DNA of 37,622 nucleotides from Candidatus Flexicrinis proximus. Its GTDB lineage: Bacteria; Chloroflexota; Anaerolineae; Aggregatilineales; Phototrophicaceae. Under the pieces are notes generated by a model. The model was not told where the DNA came from and made no database searches. It saw nothing but the letters and a program-made list of their open reading frames with translations. The position numbers and the translations under genes were made by a program. The stretch's first letter is position 1. Every line of letters starts with the position of its first letter. The stretch lies in the NCBI GenBank assembly GCA_016712885.1, contig JADJQF010000014.1, forward strand, positions 1 to 37,622. Reading direction: 5' to 3'. Positions 34,547 to 37,622 of the stretch are shown piece after piece.

Positions 34547-35349
34547 TCAACAACGTCTAAACTCCTGTGGGATAGGGTGATCTATCCCTTTGAAGCGCCA
34601 ACGGTCGAAAAGTGGATTGAGCAGGGCGGTGCAGTCCTGCAGCGCTTTAACCGGATCTGGCGCGAGTGTTTCCGGAAGCAGTTCGAGGATAAAATTCCCT
34701 GCAAATCCCCTGTTCCATAACGCATCAATGATAGCAGGCCAGTCTACCGATCCTTGTCCGGGCGGTGTGTGCCGCTGATTGGTTTCCAGATTGAAGTCGC
34801 TGGCATGTACATGAGCAATCGACGGCAGCTCTCGCAGATAGGTCATGGGCTCCTGGTGCATCTGGTATGTGTGCGTGACATCAAACGTATAGTCCAGGTT
34901 TGGCCGGTCTATTTGTTTGGCGAATCCCATCATGGTTTCCGGCGAGCTGCCCATCGGGGAGCCCGGCGTATTCTCCAGCCCGATCACCACGTCATATCGC
35001 AACGTGACATATTCGACCATGGGCCGTGGATGACGATCGTCGTGCATTTTAACGCTCCGGCCAGTTCGGCCAGACCACGGCACAATTCCTGACCATACTC
35101 AAACGCCGACGGGTATGGATTGTACAGAAATGGTGCCAGGATCTGAGGGAAGTGTATGCCGCAGAACTCAAACCGGCCATTACTCAGTTTATACAGTTCG
35201 TCTGCGAAGGCCGGAAAGCACTCCTTCGGGGACTGCGGCATCAGTTCAATCCCGTTCCATGGCTGCTGCGCCAGAATGTCAAATGTTTCTTCGAGAGAAA
35301 ATGGAAAGAACGCCGCGGTACTTACGCCTAATCTCAATTTGCTGTCCAA
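34547..35349 (-). CDS. Sugar phosphate isomerase/epimerase family TIM barrel, one frameshift
   Basis: About 268 aa when joined. It starts with TTG at 35349, which has GAGGAG six bases upstream, and reads LGVSTAAFFPFSLEETFDIL, WNGIELMP, EFCGIHFPQILAP and CTTIVIHGP. A C is missing from the GGCCC run near 35030; after it comes MVEYVTLRYDVVIGLENTPG, then YTFDVTHTYQMHQEPMTYLR, HVHASDFNLETNQRHTPPGQ, GSVDWPAIIDAL and FILELLPETL. The Glu, Asp, His and late Glu are the usual metal ligands of xylose-isomerase-like barrels. The specific sugar is unknown. Confidence 0.88.
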
Positions 35350-35392
35350 GCCAGACTCCTCTGATCTTCTGTCTTCCAGTCGTCAGAACAAT

Positions 35393-35426
35393 TCCGGCAG
35401 AGCGGTCTCAAAACTGCTCTGCCGGA
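35393..35426 (-). other. Hairpin between binding-protein and isomerase genes
   Basis: TCCGGCAGAGC (35393-35403) and GCTCTGCCGGA (35416-35426) form a perfect eleven-base stem with a twelve-base loop, 14 bases after the binding-protein stop and without a T-tract. Confidence 0.65.
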
Positions 35427-35440
35427 GAACGCAGGTATAT

Positions 35441-36697
35441 TTAGTTTCCCATTTCCGTATTCAGTGCTTCTGCTGCCGCGTCCAGCGCTTCCTGAGGAGT
35501 GGCTTGCTCTAGCTCGACCTGCTCAATTGCATCGGCGAGCAGACCGTCCATTGTTCCCATTTCCCAGAAGTGCGGATACTGGCTGGCGATCTCGAGCTGC
35601 TTGAACCCGGCTGCGAAGACGGGCTGTTCTTCGAATACTGAAAGGACTTCCTCTGATTCCGCGGCCGCCACCTGAATAGGCACGTAGCCGGTTGCCAGCG
35701 TCCAGGCAATGCTGTTCTCGGGTTCGATCAGCCACTTGAGCAGCCGCCAGGTCGCGAGTTCTTTTGCTTCGTCGCTTGGGAACATCGCCAATGCAGCACC
35801 GCCAACCGTTGCTCCGCGGCTCACGTTGCCGGGCAGGAAGTCCGTGCCGAACTCAAACTGCGCGCCGTCCAGTACGCGGCCGATATTGCCGGTCGACGAC
35901 ATCCAGAAGGCGATCCGGCCGGCGATGAACAGATCGCGCGAGTCATCATGCTGCGCGGGCGGCATCAATCCCTGTTCGATCAGGCTCGCCCAGAATTCCA
36001 GCGCGCCGACACCTTCTTCTGAATTGAACATGGGAACGGTCGAATCCTCATTCATGATCTGACCGCCGTTTTGAAGGATCAGGCCCTTTAGCCACCAGGC
36101 CTGGTCGCGCACCTCTATGCCAATCGTTCCGGGAACCGCTTCGACAACGGCCTGTGCCTGTTCGACCAGTTCATCCCAGGTCTGCGGCGGGGTCTCGGGA
36201 TCGAGACCTGCTTCCGCCATCAGCGCCTTGTTGTAGAACATGACCATCGTGCTGTTGTTGAAAGGCAGAGAGCAAATGTGCCCGCCATACGTGTTGTAAT
36301 CCCAGAGAACCGACCAGTAGTCCTCCATGTTGATGCCTTCGTCCCCATTGATAAAGTCCTCAATGAGGTAGTTCTCTTCACGGCATGTCCACAGCGGCGC
36401 TGCCGGAACCAGACCGCCATTTGGAAGCTCGCCGCTTTCCATCCCGGCGACTAATTTCTGGGCTGTCTCGCCGTAATCGCCACTAAAGGTCGCCTCAACG
36501 GTGATATTGTAGGTATTCGTCGCATTGAATTCATCGATCACGGCCTGAAGCTGTTCGCCTGAAGATCCGCCAATCGCGTACCAGAAGCTGATCGTTACCG
36601 GTTCCGATTCCTGCGCCGCGATCAATAACGGACCACTGGCGACCAGCAGCATGGCAGCCAGAAGGATTGCGCCTATCCGAAAAGTCTGTTTTCTCAT
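35441..36697 (-). CDS. UgpB-like ABC transporter binding protein (solute-binding family 1)
   Basis: The 418-aa protein has a signal peptide (RIGAILLAAMLLVASGPLLI then AAQ). Segments typical of the UgpB branch are TISFWYAIGGSSGEQLQAVI, EFNATNTYNITVEATFSGDY, SLPFNNSTMVMFYNKALMAE, TWDELVEQAQAV and IAWTLATGYVPIQVAA. Relatives bind glycerol-3-phosphate, its diesters or sugars; the ligand here is unknown. I take ATG 36697 (MRKQTF), with GGAAAG just before it, over the longer frame from 36715. It is followed by a hairpin and then the isomerase and dehydrogenase. Confidence 0.9.
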   Translation of the reverse strand: MRKQTFRIGAILLAAMLLVASGPLLIAAQESEPVTISFWYAIGGSSGEQLQAVIDEFNATNTYNITVEATFSGDYGETAQKLVAGMESGELPNGGLVPAAPLWTCREENYLIEDFINGDEGINMEDYWSVLWDYNTYGGHICSLPFNNSTMVMFYNKALMAEAGLDPETPPQTWDELVEQAQAVVEAVPGTIGIEVRDQAWWLKGLILQNGGQIMNEDSTVPMFNSEEGVGALEFWASLIEQGLMPPAQHDDSRDLFIAGRIAFWMSSTGNIGRVLDGAQFEFGTDFLPGNVSRGATVGGAALAMFPSDEAKELATWRLLKWLIEPENSIAWTLATGYVPIQVAAAESEEVLSVFEEQPVFAAGFKQLEIASQYPHFWEMGTMDGLLADAIEQVELEQATPQEALDAAAEALNTEMGN

Positions 36698-36818
36698 CTT
36701 TCCTACCCCCATCAATCTGTAAAACGAAGTCGTGTCTTATCTGGAACTATGCTTTCATAGGCACCTCGGTGGTTCCCTTTCTGCGTGTTGTCATCCAGCA
36801 CCGTTTCGGTTAACGACA

Positions 36819-37622
36819 TCATCCTTTTGTTCCGGTCATTGCGATTCCTTCGATGAACCGCTTCTGAACCATGAAGAACAAGAGGATTATCGGAATGACC
36901 GCCATGAGTGCCCCAGCCATGGTGTAATTCAGCTGGGCGCCGCTTTCTTCGACAAAGAACCGCAGACCAATCGGAAGGGTTCGCATCGACGTCGTATTGG
37001 TCACGATCAGTGGCCATAAATAAGAATCCCAGTGCGCGAGAAAAATGAAGAGCGTAATGGTCGCCAATGCAGGACGCGCAAGTGGCATGACTATCTGCAC
37101 GAGGATTCGGACTCGTCCCGCTCCGTCTACCGCGCGGCGTCTTCCAATTCACGCGGCAAACTGGCAAAGAACTGCCGGAGAAAGAACACCGCAAATGCGT
37201 TCGCCAGAACAGGACGGTCAGTGCCTGATAGGTATCGATCCATCCCAGCTTGCTGATCAGCAGGAACAGCGGCAGCATGGTGACCTGATCAGGGATGACG
37301 AGCGTCGCCAGATACACGAGAAACAGGAAGTTCCGGCCAAAGAACTCAAACCGCGCAAACGCATACGCCGCCAGCGCGGACGTGGCAACCTGGCTGACCG
37401 TGATGATGGTTGTCACAAATACGCTGTTGAAGTAGAACTGTACGAACGGCACGGTGGTTAACACATGTTCGAAGTTGTCCCAATGCCATTCCTGCGGGAA
37501 CAAACTCGGTGGATAGATATAGACTTCCTGGTTTCCTTTGAACGCAGTGAAAACCATCCACACAAACGGGAAGATCATCACCACGCTCACGGTTGCCAGA
37601 ATGATGTAACTGGCCCATCGTC
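36819..37622 (-). CDS. CUT1 ABC transporter permease (MalG/UgpE-like), start outside the window, two frameshifts
   Basis: The first visible part reads RWASYIILATVSVVMIFPFV, so the gene continues past the window end. It goes on with SQVATSALAAYAFARFEFFG and ATLVIPDQVTMLPLFLLISK. A missing C near 37222 leads to LANAFAVFFLRQFFASLPRE, and a missing G near 37130 leads to VDGAGRVRILVQIVMPLARP, which completes the ATPase-docking loop. It ends FMVQKRFIEGIAMTGTKG at 36819. It is the second permease of the UgpB-like system; the first should lie just beyond the window. Confidence 0.88.

Overview
The window looks like a chromosomal segment of a heterotrophic Chloroflexota bacterium, probably Anaerolineae-like. 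This is an inference from style, not from a marker gene: several CUT1 sugar ABC systems with no ATPase gene, a MalT-like (LAL) LuxR regulator, LacI regulators, two ADP-ribosylglycohydrolase-family proteins and many transposase relics. I saw no rRNA, tRNA or CRISPR array.

Region 1 (1-5.9 kb, all minus strand) holds an MDR alcohol dehydrogenase, a small conserved protein, a membrane protein, a GNAT acetyltransferase, an alpha/beta hydrolase and a large MalT-like LAL regulator. Every one is broken by frame changes, mostly single-base and often in G/C runs. A motif containing TGGGGTAGTGTCATACCC lies about 65 bp before two of the genes and may be the LAL regulator's operator. Region 2 (5.9-7.1 kb) has a hairpin-rich spacer and a degenerate IS982-like transposase.

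Region 3 (7.1-11.4 kb, minus) is a signalling operon: a galactofuranose-type (YtfQ-like) binding protein, a membrane histidine kinase, and three stand-alone receiver proteins that share a C-terminal tail. No permease or ATPase is present. The kinase has Gln where the H-box histidine should be. Two transposase relics follow (11.55-11.95 kb).

Region 4 (12-23.1 kb) is a uronate/glycosaminoglycan-type locus. In order of transcription on the minus strand it encodes a GH88 unsaturated glucuronyl hydrolase, an IolB-type isomerase, KduD, an ABC binding protein, two permeases, a DUF2264 protein and a heparinase II/III-family lyase. A divergent LacI gene lies across a control region with nine GCAAAY motifs. 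The lyases and GH88 lack signal peptides, so the layout suggests that oligosaccharides are imported and then cut inside the cell.

Region 5 (23.3-32.4 kb) starts with an IS5-like relic. It then has a secreted ADP-ribosylglycohydrolase-family protein (minus) facing away from a LacI regulator, an ABC binding protein, two permeases and a second, cytoplasmic ADP-ribosylglycohydrolase-family protein with a C-terminal sandwich domain (plus). Three palindromic TTATACGTATAA operators overlap the two divergent promoters. This self-contained uptake and hydrolysis module for an unknown glycoside is the best candidate for an undescribed system.

Region 6 (32.4-37.6 kb) has an IS3-like start, two small helix-turn-helix ORFs, and a minus-strand operon of permease (cut by the window end), UgpB-like binding protein, sugar isomerase/epimerase-type TIM barrel and zinc MDR dehydrogenase. 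All four binding-protein genes are followed within about 35 nt by a G/C-rich hairpin without a T-tract, which would allow the binding protein to be expressed above its downstream genes.
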